Assembly (NCBI RefSeq): GCF_015351595.1
Contig: NZ_JADKPT010000008.1
Span: 1 to 64,000, forward strand
Length of the DNA: 64,000 bases
Direction of reading: 5' to 3'
From: Flavobacterium sp. LC2016-12
GTDB lineage: Bacteria > Bacteroidota > Bacteroidia > Flavobacteriales > Flavobacteriaceae
In this document: positions 26,970-37,700 of the stretch, piece by piece
How the letters are laid out: each line of letters begins with the position of its first letter
Position numbering within the stretch: position 1 is the stretch's first letter
The notes under the pieces: model-generated
Told to the model about the DNA's origin: nothing
Seen by the model: the letters and a program-made list of their open reading frames with translations, nothing else
The model's database searches: none
Position numbers and translations under genes: made by a program

Positions 26970-28361
26970 TTAATCTAAACCTTCCAGAAATCCAGTATGC
27001 GAGCTTTTAATTGCAAAATTTGAATCGTACAATAAAGGCCAGTCATTTCCTGGGTGGTTCAATTCTGTACTAAATGGAATCCATGATTCATTATCTTTCA
27101 TTCCCCAAACGGTTAAGGCATATTTATTTGCTGCAGGAAGAGCGTTGTAGATTTTTACGATTTCTTTGTATTTTTCCTTTTGGGCTAACCTTCTTTCATT
27201 AGTAAAAGTAGAAATGTCATTAGACTGATTCACTTGTATATCCAATTCCGAAACATGAATTTTCAAGCCTTTTGCTACAGCTTTGTTTAGATCAGTTTCT
27301 ATCTGCGCTTTGGTTGGACTTAAATAGGTATTATGCATTTGAAAACCAATACCATCAATAAGATTGCTTGCTTTTAAATCGTCAACAATGCTAAAAACTT
27401 TATCTTGTTTTGGAATATTAGTTGAGGTTGCATAATCATTATAAAACAAAAGTAAAGTGTTATCACCAGCTGCAATTGCTGCATCTTTTGCCCATTGAAA
27501 ACAATCTTTTACATAGTTAGCACCCATTCGTTGAAGAAAAATTGTATTTCTCATAGTACCACCATTGTCATCAACTGCTTCATTAACTACATCCCATGAT
27601 TTTACTTTTCCTGCATAATGAGTAACTAAAGCTGTAATGTATTTTTTTACTTCTGCTTTAAATTCGGCATCAGTACCGGAAAAATCTTTTAGCCATTGTG
27701 GCACAGAATTATGCCATACCAAAGCATGACCGTGAACATTGATGCCATTGGCATTTCCGTAAGCAACAATTTTATCTGCCACAGTCCAGTTGTAAACACC
27801 ACTTGCGGTAGAAATTTGATCCATTTTCATTTCGTATTCGGCAGAAATACTGCTGAATTCATTTTTTAAAATAATATCATAAGGGCTTCCGCTGGTTAAT
27901 TGCGATGCCTTTATTGCCATACCAATAAAAAAGGGATTAGTCAGTTTATTAGCTTTTACTTTTAGGAAAGTTGGATCTTCAGGGATATTGCTGGAACCTG
28001 TAGTTACAACACTAATAACATTTGAATAATCTGAAATTTGTGTTTCATTTTTTGCTCTCACTCTGTAATAATACTGCGTGCCTCCTGTTAAACCCACTAC
28101 AACTTCGTTTAAGTCCGTAACTTCTTTTGAATTGTAATTAGGTATAAGTGTCGCAAAATTTTCGCTGGTTGAAACATCCAAAAGATAACTTTTAGAATTG
28201 GAAACGTAATTCCATTTAGCTTTAAAACCGCCATCATTCACGTCTTTTGCCGGGTTGGCTACGGGAGTTTCTAAAGTATCAGCTACTTCGCTGTCATCTT
28301 TAGAGCAGGCACTTAAAAAAAAGAAGAGGCTGGTTAGTACTAGTAAAAATTTAATTTTCAT
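26970..28361 (-). CDS. GH10 endo-xylanase lipoprotein with FnIII domain
   Basis: This is a lipoprotein (signal ending FFLSAC near residue 19) of 463 aa. A fibronectin-III-like module covers about 30-125 (GGFKAKWNYVSNSKSYLLDVS). The GH10 barrel follows with GHALVWHNSVPQWL, the acid/base glutamate in WDVVNEAVDD and the nucleophile in IHVSELDIQV, then TVWGMKDNESWIP. It should cut beta-1,4-xylan or mixed-linkage chains from within, at the cell surface. It sits between the TIG-domain protein and GH16. Confidence 0.9.
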   Translation of the reverse strand: MKIKFLLVLTSLFFFLSACSKDDSEVADTLETPVANPAKDVNDGGFKAKWNYVSNSKSYLLDVSTSENFATLIPNYNSKEVTDLNEVVVGLTGGTQYYYRVRAKNETQISDYSNVISVVTTGSSNIPEDPTFLKVKANKLTNPFFIGMAIKASQLTSGSPYDIILKNEFSSISAEYEMKMDQISTASGVYNWTVADKIVAYGNANGINVHGHALVWHNSVPQWLKDFSGTDAEFKAEVKKYITALVTHYAGKVKSWDVVNEAVDDNGGTMRNTIFLQRMGANYVKDCFQWAKDAAIAAGDNTLLLFYNDYATSTNIPKQDKVFSIVDDLKASNLIDGIGFQMHNTYLSPTKAQIETDLNKAVAKGLKIHVSELDIQVNQSNDISTFTNERRLAQKEKYKEIVKIYNALPAANKYALTVWGMKDNESWIPFSTELNHPGNDWPLLYDSNFAIKSSHTGFLEGLD

Positions 28362-28453
28362 ACTGTTTTGTATTATAGAATATTCTTCTACTTGGAGAGA
28401 ATACGCTTATTTATGGTTTCTGTTTTATTATCTATTGTATGATTTACGTTAGT

Positions 28454-28481
28454 AAAGAGGCTGCTATACGACAGCCTCTTT
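28454..28481. terminator. Hairpin between glycan binder and GH10 genes
   Basis: The 10-bp arms AAAGAGGCTG and CAGCCTCTTT enclose an 8-base loop. The T-run is long on the plus strand but short on the transcribed minus strand, so for the locus it may act as a partial terminator or stability element that lowers enzyme expression relative to SusC/SusD. Confidence 0.5.
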
Positions 28482-28502
28482 TTTTTAATGTACAACTATC
28501 AA

Positions 28503-29606
28503 TTATTGGTAACGAATTTTGATATTATCAAATTTAATTGCACTAGGATTAGGCGTGTCACCCTGAGCGATTCCTACTTTGATTTCATTAACTTTAGAAG
28601 CATCCAATGTTGCGGCAGTATTGGTACCAAAACCGTAATTGTCTTTAAAATCAGCTAATGTTATCGTTTTGGTTGTCCAATTGACATCGGTTACTTTAAA
28701 ATTATAACCATAATTTACACCATCAATAGTATTTAATTGTATTGCAAATTGAGCACCGACTACGTTGGCACTTACATCAATATCTATGAAAGTTTTTGTA
28801 GCATCATTGTTAGTTGCACTTAAGAAATTAGTTCCACCTCCGGCGCTGCTTCCGTTATAACCATTGGCCGTTGAGCCAGCCCATGTAAGTGTAGCATAAC
28901 TTCCTGTTGGGCCACCTGTAGTATTTGCGTTAAAACTATCAATATCGCCATAAGCGCTCCAACTGGTTCTGGTGCCATTCCCGTCAAAATCAGATACGAG
29001 AATTAGTGTAGCAAATTCTATTGTTTTTTTTGCAGTACCTCCTGGTGTAGTAATTACCAGCTCTGATCCCGAAACGGCATTTGCAGGTAAGCCAATAATC
29101 AGGGAAGAAGAAGATTTAAGCGTATAACTCAGTGTTTTTCCTCCTAATGTAACAGAAGAAATATTATAAAACCACGTACCTTCAATTTCTAGCGAAAATC
29201 CTGGAGTTGCTACTGCAGGTGTCGTTTTTGTGATAGTTGGAACAGGCTGTAAAATCTCAATGTTTTTGGTAACTGAACCAGTAGCAGTTACAAATGTTAT
29301 AGGTTGTACACCAAATCTACTTCCTAGTTTTTCATCAAAGGGAATAGTAAAAATAAACGCTTTATCTGAATTATGATTTGGATTGAAACTAATATCAATC
29401 TTATTGTCCAGTGTGATCTTCTTTAATCCTGTTAAACCTTCACCTTCGACTCTGACTTTATTAAGTGGAAAGGCCTGGTTTAGTAAATCTCCCGGTTCAG
29501 CAACCATTGCGTCTATATTTGCAGTGGCCATGTCATCATTTTGGCAAGCTGTAAATGATACTAATGCCAAAAGAATTATAATGCTATATTTTATTTTATT
29601 GATCAT
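28503..29606 (-). CDS. TIG-domain surface glycan-binding lipoprotein
   Basis: This is a lipoprotein of 367 aa with the lipobox VSFTAC near residue 21. Two immunoglobulin-like/TIG segments follow (AFPLNKVRVEGEGLTGLKKI; PGFSLEIEGTWFYNISSVTL). The C-terminal half is a beta-sandwich with Trp and Gly-rich loops (GNGTRTSWSAYGDIDSF) typical of a carbohydrate-binding domain. In this position, after SusC and SusD, such proteins hold the polysaccharide on the outer surface. It is cotranscribed with SusD, 10 bp apart. Confidence 0.75.
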   Translation of the reverse strand: MINKIKYSIIILLALVSFTACQNDDMATANIDAMVAEPGDLLNQAFPLNKVRVEGEGLTGLKKITLDNKIDISFNPNHNSDKAFIFTIPFDEKLGSRFGVQPITFVTATGSVTKNIEILQPVPTITKTTPAVATPGFSLEIEGTWFYNISSVTLGGKTLSYTLKSSSSLIIGLPANAVSGSELVITTPGGTAKKTIEFATLILVSDFDGNGTRTSWSAYGDIDSFNANTTGGPTGSYATLTWAGSTANGYNGSSAGGGTNFLSATNNDATKTFIDIDVSANVVGAQFAIQLNTIDGVNYGYNFKVTDVNWTTKTITLADFKDNYGFGTNTAATLDASKVNEIKVGIAQGDTPNPSAIKFDNIKIRYQ

Positions 29607-29616
29607 AGTATAAAAA

Positions 29617-31140
29617 TTAATTGAAGTTAAAAGGAACTGGCGTTTCTAATAATGATGGATTGGTATCAATTGCAGATTGTGGTAACGGCAATTCAAAATA
29701 AGTAGTTCCAGGAGTTATCTTTCTGGAAACTAATTCTGTTCTGGCAGGGTCAGAATAAAAACCGACTTCCTGCTGTGAAATAATTGCTGTTGCCTCGGCA
29801 AGGCCACGACGTTTTAAATCAAAGAAATATTGTCCTTCAAGTGCAAATTCAATTCTTCTTTCGTTAAACAATTCATCTCTTGTAAGTACTGTTTTTACTG
29901 GTAATCCGGCTCTTAATCTCACTTCATTAAAAGAACTTAAAGCTGCTGGAGAAGTTGTTGAATTCGCTCCTGCCAAAATCGCTTCAGAATTCATTAATAG
30001 AATGTCAGAATATCTTAAAATAATGGTGTTTTGTGACGTTCTCATAAAAAACACATCGTTTCTTTCTGCTGCAGAGCCTACAATGTATTTTCTGAAATTA
30101 GCTCCTGTAGAAGAGAGGATTTTTTTGTATGTGAAACCACCTTGATTTTTTAATAATTCAGGATAAAAATCACCATCTGTCATAATCGTGTTCTTTTTTC
30201 TTGTATCCTTTGGCTCAAATCCGTCTTGTAATGAGATAGAAGGCAGGTAAACTCCCCAGCCGTCGCCGCCACCGGTTATTCCTGTGTCTCCCGGAACGAT
30301 ATAGGCCTGGTTGGTATTTTGTGTTCCCCATTCTGTAGCAATAGCTTTCCATTGCAGGGCAAACATACTCTCTGCACTATTATTATTTTCCGGACTGCTA
30401 AATAAGTTTCCGTAATCCTGAATTAAGGTATATTGGTTTCCAATAATTTGCTGGGTTAAAGCGGCACTTTCTGTATATTCATTTAAAGTTAAATGCACTT
30501 TTGCAAGAATACCCATAGCGGCATATTTAGTAACATACCCTTTTTTTACTGATCTTTCAGGCAAATTTTGAACGGCATATTCCAAATCCTGCTTTATGAA
30601 TTTATAAATATCTGAAATGAGATTCCTTTTTGGCTGTTTTGCAGACCCTGCTTTACTAATAATTGGAACTGCGCCAAATGTTCTAACTAAATAGAAATAG
30701 GCATTTGCTCTCATAAATCTTGATATTGCTATAGCATTTTTATAAGATGCTTCAGGCAATTCGCTTTTTCTGTCTTCAACCAATTTCATTAGGTTATTGG
30801 ACTGATCGACAACCGAAAATAGCGAAACATATCCTTCTGCCAGGATTGGGTTTTGCGAGGTTACCTGTGCATCTTTAAATTGCGCGTACGCACCATCAAA
30901 TGAAAAAGCATTTCCTGCATACATATCTCCTACAGCAATCAGGAATTTATCATTAAAAGTAAACCACGGCTTGAAGTACAAACTCTCCGCTATCCCGTCA
31001 AAAGCGGTAACGCCTTCGGGTAAGTCAGCCGGGGTCAATTGGTTTTCAGATGGTGCATCCAAAAAATCATCTGAACAGGAAAATAAAGACAGCAATGGTA
31101 TTAGCATTCCCATCAGAAAAAGTTTAAAAAGTTTTTTCAT
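29617..31140 (-). CDS. SusD/RagB-family glycan-binding lipoprotein
   Basis: This is an outer-membrane lipoprotein of 507 aa that caps the SusC transporter and binds oligosaccharides. The lipobox is LLSLFSC. The tetratricopeptide-like N-terminal half includes RFMRANAYFYLVRTFGAVP, the usual SusD segment. The C-terminal part has LRYSDILLMNSEAIL, FNEVRLRAGL and RRIEFALEGQYFFDLKR, all hallmark RagB/SusD blocks. It follows the SusC gene after 62 bp. Confidence 0.93.
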   Translation of the reverse strand: MKKLFKLFLMGMLIPLLSLFSCSDDFLDAPSENQLTPADLPEGVTAFDGIAESLYFKPWFTFNDKFLIAVGDMYAGNAFSFDGAYAQFKDAQVTSQNPILAEGYVSLFSVVDQSNNLMKLVEDRKSELPEASYKNAIAISRFMRANAYFYLVRTFGAVPIISKAGSAKQPKRNLISDIYKFIKQDLEYAVQNLPERSVKKGYVTKYAAMGILAKVHLTLNEYTESAALTQQIIGNQYTLIQDYGNLFSSPENNNSAESMFALQWKAIATEWGTQNTNQAYIVPGDTGITGGGDGWGVYLPSISLQDGFEPKDTRKKNTIMTDGDFYPELLKNQGGFTYKKILSSTGANFRKYIVGSAAERNDVFFMRTSQNTIILRYSDILLMNSEAILAGANSTTSPAALSSFNEVRLRAGLPVKTVLTRDELFNERRIEFALEGQYFFDLKRRGLAEATAIISQQEVGFYSDPARTELVSRKITPGTTYFELPLPQSAIDTNPSLLETPVPFNFN

Positions 31141-31202
31141 AACTATTTTTTTTATGTTAACGATTATGAATCATTAAGTTAAATTTGTTTTTTTTATAAA
31201 TC

Positions 31203-34200
31203 TTAGAATTCTAAATTCATTCCAATAGAAGTCGTTCTTGGCACAGGATATCTACCTAAATCAATACCACTCAAGGTTATATTTTGATCTAGATTTCCAA
31301 GGGCAGGATCAAAACCGGAGTATTTTGTAAACGTGTATAGATTTTGGACATTGGCATACAATCTAATTTTAGAGAAAATAGATTTTTCGAATATCTTTTC
31401 TGGTAAATCATAGCTCAAAGAAACATTCTGAATTCTTAAATAAGAACCATCTTCTACAAATCGATTCGAAATTCTGCCATTCCCATTTGGATCATTAAGT
31501 GTGATTCTAGGAACATCAGTATTTTCATTTACTCCAGGTTCAAAAGCCTGTAGTGCCTGCGTAGTAACATTTCCAAAACGGTCTCCAAATCCAGGGTAAA
31601 CACCATCAGTATAATGGCGGGTAAAATTATAAATTTCGTTACCCTCGCTTCCTGTTACTACAACTGAAAAATTAAAGTTTTTGTATCTCAAATTATTGGT
31701 GAACGAATACGTAAAATCAGGAATTGCGCTTCCGATAGCAGTTTGATCTTTAGCATCAATTTTTCCATCCTGATTAAGATCTTTAAAACGAATATCCCCA
31801 ATTCCGGTTCCTGTTTCCTGAGTTGGCCCTGCAGCTAAGTCGGCAGCATTTTTAAACAGTCCGTCAGTAATATATCCATAAAATTGGCCTACTGGCTGTC
31901 CTGCTGTTGTTTTAGTAACGGTATAGGCATCGAACTGTACTTTTCCTAGTAAATATTGGCCTTCATTTTGAAAAGAAGTTAATTCATTGTTGTATTTTGA
32001 TATAATAAGCGTACTGTCCCAAGTGAAATTTTCTGTTACAATGTTTCTTGTGTTCAATGTAAATTCCACTCCTTTAGTTACAATTTCACCTGTATTAAAG
32101 TACAAGTTAAGCGCACTTTGATTGGATTCGTCATTGATTTGCTTGGTAAGGAAATCTGAAGAATTTTTAATATAATAATCAAAATCTACTTTTACTCTGT
32201 TGTTAAATAATGCTAATTCAAAACCGGCATTGAAAGACTTAAGTGATTCCCATTTAACATCAGGATTACCTAAATTATCAATTGTTGGAGAGACACCTCC
32301 AAATGGAGATGCAGTTAATGTTAACATGGTGTCATATCTATTAGGCGGAATATTTTGATTTCCAACCGAACCGTAACCAGCTCTAAATTTTAAATAATTT
32401 ATAGTCTTTGATAAAGGCTCAAAGAACTTTTCGTTACTTGCTGTCCATCCTCCTGAAAATGAAGGGAAATAACCCCATTTGTTATTAGGACCAAAATTTG
32501 ACGAAGCATCTGCTCTTAAAGAAGCAGAAAAAGAATATCGATCAGAAAAGCTATAGTTTAATCTCGAAATATAAGAGGCCATAGACCATCTTCCAGAACC
32601 ATTTCCGTTAAGAGCAGTATCGATATCACCAATGTTTAAATTAGTAAAATCTTTATTTAAAAATTCGCCTGTTCTGTAACCGCTTAAATATTCGTAACGG
32701 CTTTCTTGTGCTTCCTGACCTAGTAAAAAGGTAAAATTATGATTGTCGTTTATCGTTTTATTGTAAGTCAGGTAGTTTTTAATATTCCAGTAATAGCTTT
32801 GATCCTGCTGCTTAAATGATTTGTTCAAAAGTTCGGACACAGTTCCTAAAGTATATTTTGGTACGAAAGTTCTGCTTTTTGCAAAATTCAGGTCATAGCC
32901 TAACTCAGATCTAAAAACCAACCCCTTGATAATCGTAAAATCTGCAAATAAATTACCATTAATTTTAAATCTTTCTGTAGTAGAATTGTTGTATTCCGAC
33001 AAAGCAATTGGATTAGTAGCTTCATTTGCAGAAGACCCTAAACCAGTAGTTGGTCCTGCATAAGAACCATCGGCTGCTCTAACCGGTAATTCTGGCGATT
33101 GTCTTAAGGTGTTCATCACCAAACCACCTCTGTCATCATTTCGGACTACCTGCTGCGATGATTTGCTTACGGATAAGTTATTACCAATCTTTAGCCATGA
33201 TTTCACATTAGAATCTACATTTAATCGCATAGATAATCTGTTAAAATCTGAATTCAAAACAATTCCTTCCTGATCTAAATAATTTAAAGAGGTATAGTAA
33301 CGTGTTCCTTCTTTTTCACCTGAGAATGACAGCTGATGATTATACATAGTAGCTGTTCTAAAAAGTTCATCTTGCCAGTTTGTTCCCTTTCCTAATAAAT
33401 CAGGTTTTTGATATTGGTACGGAACAGGCTCACCGTTTAATTTGAAAATTTTAGACTGATAAGCAGCGTATTGTGGTAAGTTTAAAACATCAACAGTATT
33501 ATTTACTTCCTGAGTAGCCAAATAGGTTTCATAGGTTAGCTTTGATTTTCCTTTTTTTCCTTTTTTGGTTGTGATCAAAACGACACCGTTTGCACCATTT
33601 GCACCATATATTGCCGTTGCTGATGCGTCTTTTAAAATATCAATAGTTTCGATATCCGAAATATTCAAACCAGATAAAGCCGAGTTTTTCGTTTGTCCGC
33701 TTCCTCCGCCTAATGCACTAAATGCAAACGAGTCGTTGTTTTTATCTGCAAAAACTGGTGTTCCGTCAATAACATATAAAGGTTCATTACCATTGATAGA
33801 AGTAATTCCTCTAATCTGAACAGAAATTCCTCCTCCGGGTGTTCCTGAATTTTGAGTAACGTTTACACCCGCAGCTTTACCTACAAGAGCCTGGTCAATA
33901 GAAATAAAAGGCTTGTCCTGAATTTCTGAAGCTTTAATGGATGAAACGGCACCATTTATATCTTTCCTTTTGGAAGTTCCATATCCGATTACGACTACTT
34001 CATTTAATTTTTCCAGGTCATTAGTCATAACTACCTGCATCACCGATTTTGGATCTGCTGGCAATACTAAATTTTTATATCCTATATAAGTAAAAAGTAA
34101 TGTAGCTCGTGGCTCTACATTGTTTAAAACAAATCCACCATCAAAATCTGTGATTGTTGCGTTTTTTGTTCCTTGTACCAGTACACTTACACCGGGCAAG

Positions 34201-34307
34201 TTGATTCCCCCGGATGTTACTTTACCTTTAATAGTTTGAGCGAAGAAAAAATTCCCCCACATAAATACTATTAAACACAATAGTTTTTTTAATGTTCTTT
34301 TCTGCAT
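31203..34307 (-). CDS. SusC/RagA-family TonB-linked transporter
   Basis: This is an outer-membrane TonB-dependent oligosaccharide importer of 1034 aa. A signal peptide (ending FFFAQ) leads to a carboxypeptidase-like domain (GKVTSGGINLPGVSVLVQGT), the TonB-box region, the SusC signature LNEVVVIGYGTSKRKDING and the plug with VQIRGITSINGNEPLYVIDG and IETIDILKDASATAIYGANG. The beta-barrel ends with a strand closing in LEF. It is the first gene of the SusCD-led unit of the locus and probably controlled by the HTCS protein encoded upstream. Confidence 0.93.
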   Translation of the reverse strand: MQKRTLKKLLCLIVFMWGNFFFAQTIKGKVTSGGINLPGVSVLVQGTKNATITDFDGGFVLNNVEPRATLLFTYIGYKNLVLPADPKSVMQVVMTNDLEKLNEVVVIGYGTSKRKDINGAVSSIKASEIQDKPFISIDQALVGKAAGVNVTQNSGTPGGGISVQIRGITSINGNEPLYVIDGTPVFADKNNDSFAFSALGGGSGQTKNSALSGLNISDIETIDILKDASATAIYGANGANGVVLITTKKGKKGKSKLTYETYLATQEVNNTVDVLNLPQYAAYQSKIFKLNGEPVPYQYQKPDLLGKGTNWQDELFRTATMYNHQLSFSGEKEGTRYYTSLNYLDQEGIVLNSDFNRLSMRLNVDSNVKSWLKIGNNLSVSKSSQQVVRNDDRGGLVMNTLRQSPELPVRAADGSYAGPTTGLGSSANEATNPIALSEYNNSTTERFKINGNLFADFTIIKGLVFRSELGYDLNFAKSRTFVPKYTLGTVSELLNKSFKQQDQSYYWNIKNYLTYNKTINDNHNFTFLLGQEAQESRYEYLSGYRTGEFLNKDFTNLNIGDIDTALNGNGSGRWSMASYISRLNYSFSDRYSFSASLRADASSNFGPNNKWGYFPSFSGGWTASNEKFFEPLSKTINYLKFRAGYGSVGNQNIPPNRYDTMLTLTASPFGGVSPTIDNLGNPDVKWESLKSFNAGFELALFNNRVKVDFDYYIKNSSDFLTKQINDESNQSALNLYFNTGEIVTKGVEFTLNTRNIVTENFTWDSTLIISKYNNELTSFQNEGQYLLGKVQFDAYTVTKTTAGQPVGQFYGYITDGLFKNAADLAAGPTQETGTGIGDIRFKDLNQDGKIDAKDQTAIGSAIPDFTYSFTNNLRYKNFNFSVVVTGSEGNEIYNFTRHYTDGVYPGFGDRFGNVTTQALQAFEPGVNENTDVPRITLNDPNGNGRISNRFVEDGSYLRIQNVSLSYDLPEKIFEKSIFSKIRLYANVQNLYTFTKYSGFDPALGNLDQNITLSGIDLGRYPVPRTTSIGMNLEF

Positions 34308-34758
34308 AAAATTGGTTGTTAGAGTTTAGTTTAAATAATTAGTTTTTTTTGGTTTGTAAAACATCTAATACGATGGTCTTTATATGCCAAACACCTGAGT
34401 TAAAACAAGAAGACTATTTCTTAAATATTTCTTAACGAAAATAAAATGTAGCGCTATGCTATTGTAGAACAGATGAAGCATATTGTGCAACAAATGATGC
34501 AAAAAAACAGAACGAAAACGATGTTATGGCTAAAAAAGCCAATTACGGTAGTAAAAGCGCAGCTGAGGTATTGCTAAAAAAAAGACTTAAAAAATATTGT
34601 TTGTTTAGAAAAAAGGCTAAAATATTTTGTTTATGTGATTTTTATTATAATTCAAATAAGGGTCTTTTTGAAAAAATTGACTTACAAAAAAAAGAGCTTC
34701 CGTTTATAAAACAGAAGCTCTTTTTAACTTGCTTTTTTTTTAATGCCTGTACTTTTTT
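34308..34758. other. Regulatory spacer before susC-like gene
   Basis: The spacer contains the promoter region of the SusC-led operon and the terminator of the HTCS gene (34689-34725). No TAnnTTTG box is clear. A 78-codon plus-strand frame here overlaps the terminator and has no coding character. Confidence 0.45.
34689..34725 (-). terminator. Terminator of the HTCS gene
   Basis: The arms AAAAAGAGCTTC and GAAGCTCTTTTT, extended inward by GTTT/AAAC pairs past one mismatch, are followed by eight T's on the minus strand, about 33 bp after the HTCS stop codon. Confidence 0.85.
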
Positions 34759-37700
34759 TTAATTCTTTTTTTCTTGCGTTGGAAGATATCCGTATTTAAT
34801 TTTATAACATTTAGCAAAGTAGGAGGGAGAGGTAAAACCTACTTTATAACTTATTTCATTAATATTATTGTTTCCTTTTTCAATTAGCTGTTTTGCTTTT
34901 TCTAAGCGGACATTTCTAATAAACTCGTTAACAGAAACCCCTGTTAATGTTTTTATTTTTCTATACAACTGACTTCTGCTCAGGAAGATTTTAGCAGATA
35001 AAAGTTCGACTGTCAGTTCAGGTTCACTAATGTTTTCATTGATAAAATGCAGAATTTTTTGAATGAAATCATTATCGAGTGAAGTCGTTTTTTCTTTTCC
35101 GTCTTTTGTGATTCCCGTATAAAATTTCTTAAACATAATTTGCCTGCTTGTAATAAGCTGCGCCAGACTGGATTTTAAAATATCTAATTCAAAAGGTTTA
35201 CTCAAATACATATCAGCACCAGAATCGATACCTTCGAGCCTGTCATTTACCATGGCTTTTGCAGAAAGCATTAATAAAGGAATATGACTTGTTTTTAAAT
35301 CACCTTTTATGTTTTTGCACAATTGCAAACCGTCCATTACGGGCATGATAACATCTGTGATGATGATATCCGGCAATTTCTGAACGGCAAGTTCGTAACC
35401 TTTTTTACCGTTTTCGGCTGTAATAACTTTATATAATTTACTTAGTTCCTGTTTTAAATAATTTCTTAATTCAAGATTATCTTCAACAATCAAAACGGTA
35501 TAGGCTTTTGCAGTATCTGCTATAATTTCTTCATTTGTGGTCGTAATTTCTTCTTCATCCGTTTGATCTGTATCCGGTTCAAATAAGAATTTATTTTTGT
35601 TTTTTTCTACCTCAAAAACTTCATCAATTATTTCATTTTCCTTATAAAAAGATTTGCCTAAAGGAAATGTAACAGTAAATTTTGTACCCTCTCCCGGTGT
35701 ACTTTCAACGTCAATTTTTCCTTTATGGAGCTCAACAAATTCTTTTACAACCTCTAAGCCAATTCCGGTGCTTCCGTAGTAGTCTTTATTGACATTATTG
35801 ACTTGATAAAATCTGTCAAAAATTCTTTTTAGATCTTTTTTATGAATCCCGGAGCCGGTATCCGTAATTGTTATTGAAAATGACGGAACTTTATTTCCAT
35901 TGATTAACAATTCATTATCAATTTCTGATTTTTCTACAGCAATGGTAATAAAACCATTATCGGGAGTAAATTTAAATGCATTTGAAATAATGTTAAATAG
36001 TATTTTTTCAAGCATTTTTGGGTCTAGCCAATCTTCTAGTTCTTCAAGTGATGAATCAAAATTAATCGTAATATTTCTCGCTGCTGCTTCTTCATCAAAA
36101 TAGCCTATAATTCCCTGTGTAAAGGTGAGTACTTCTATTTTCTTAGCCTGAAGGGAAATTTTGTTAAACTCTAATTTATTAAAATCCATTAGCTCATTGA
36201 TAAGCCTGGACAACCTGTCTGAACTTTTGTGTACGATTTTTAATTTATTATGTAATTCGCGAGATAGATTCTTACTCCTTAAAATATCTTCCAGCGGATT
36301 AATAATTAAGGTTAAAGGAGTTCTAAATTCATGCGAAATATTAGTAAAAAACTGTAGTTTATTATTGTTTAGCTTTTCTAATTGAATCGTTTTTTCTCTT
36401 TGTAAAATGATGGCCTGTCTGGCTTTAAAGCGATTCTGATAAATTTTGTTGAAATATATAATCAGGAAAACTAAAATAGATACGTAGATTAAATAAGCCC
36501 AGAAGGTTTTCCACCAGGGCGGAAGTACAGTGATTTTTAGTTCTAGTTGAACATCACTCCAGGAACCATCGGCGTTAGCAGATTTCACTTTAAAAACATA
36601 GTCACCGGCTTCCAGATTTGTATAGGTTGCCGAGCGTTTATTTCCCACATAATTCCAATCCTTTTCAAATCCTTCAAGATAATAGGCATATTGGTTTTTT
36701 TTGGAATAGTTATAGTTAATTCCCACATATTCAATCGTAAAAACGGATTGTGCATGGTTGAGAACAATTTCTTTAGTTTGAGAAATTACTTTTGTTAAAG
36801 GAGAAGAATCTTCATTTGGCTTTATGGATCGATTAAATAATTTGAAATCACTGAAATAAAGCCTTGGCGCTTTTTCCACTTTTTTGATTTCGTTAGGATT
36901 GAAATAATTTACGCCTTCGTAACCACCAAAATACAGTTCTCCGTTAGCATCTTTAAAGACGGCATTATTATTAAAATCGTTGTCGATAAGACCATCATCC
37001 TTATTAAAATTGGTGCTTTTTTTATTTTTAAAATCAAGCTTTGTTAATCCGGCTCCGCCGCTTATCCATAAAGATCCATTATTATCAGATATTATAGCAC
37101 GCACCGATTTCTCCTCCAAGCCAGGAAAATTATCGTAATTAGAAAATAGTTTGGTTTTTTTATTATAACTAAACAATCCTTCACCATCTGTTCCTATCCA
37201 TATTCGTTTATCGTTAGATTCATAAATTGATAAAATAGTCTGAATACTATTGTATTTGATCTTATCCTTAAACATTTCATCCCGCATTTTTGTCACTCTA
37301 AAACCGGAGTCATCTTTTAAGCTGACCTGATATAGTCCTAAGATAGTTCCGACCCATAAAATATCATCAGAATCTACAAATACTTTACGAATAAAAGCTT
37401 TATTAAGCTCATTTTCTGCAAATGGTCTGGTGTCGCAATGAACAAACGTGTTACTCCTATTATCATAATAATGAAGTCCGCTTATAAAAGTTCCAATCCA
37501 AATTCGGCCTTTTGAATCTTCCGAAAAACTAAAAATTCGATTTGATTTTAATCCTGCCGTATTTGCTGTATTGTAATTTATAAATCGGGTAGTGCCATTT
37601 TTCAAAAAGTAGATGCCACGATCCCAGCTCCCTATCCAGATATTTTGTTTGCTGTCTATAAATATGGTCTGAATGTCAGTGGCGTCAAGGCCTGAATAAT

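Noticed and set aside
34526..34762. Plus-strand frame of 78 codons in the spacer before the susC-like gene
   Set aside because: It runs through the HTCS terminator hairpin, is lysine/phenylalanine-rich only because of A/T runs, and has no promoter or family likeness.
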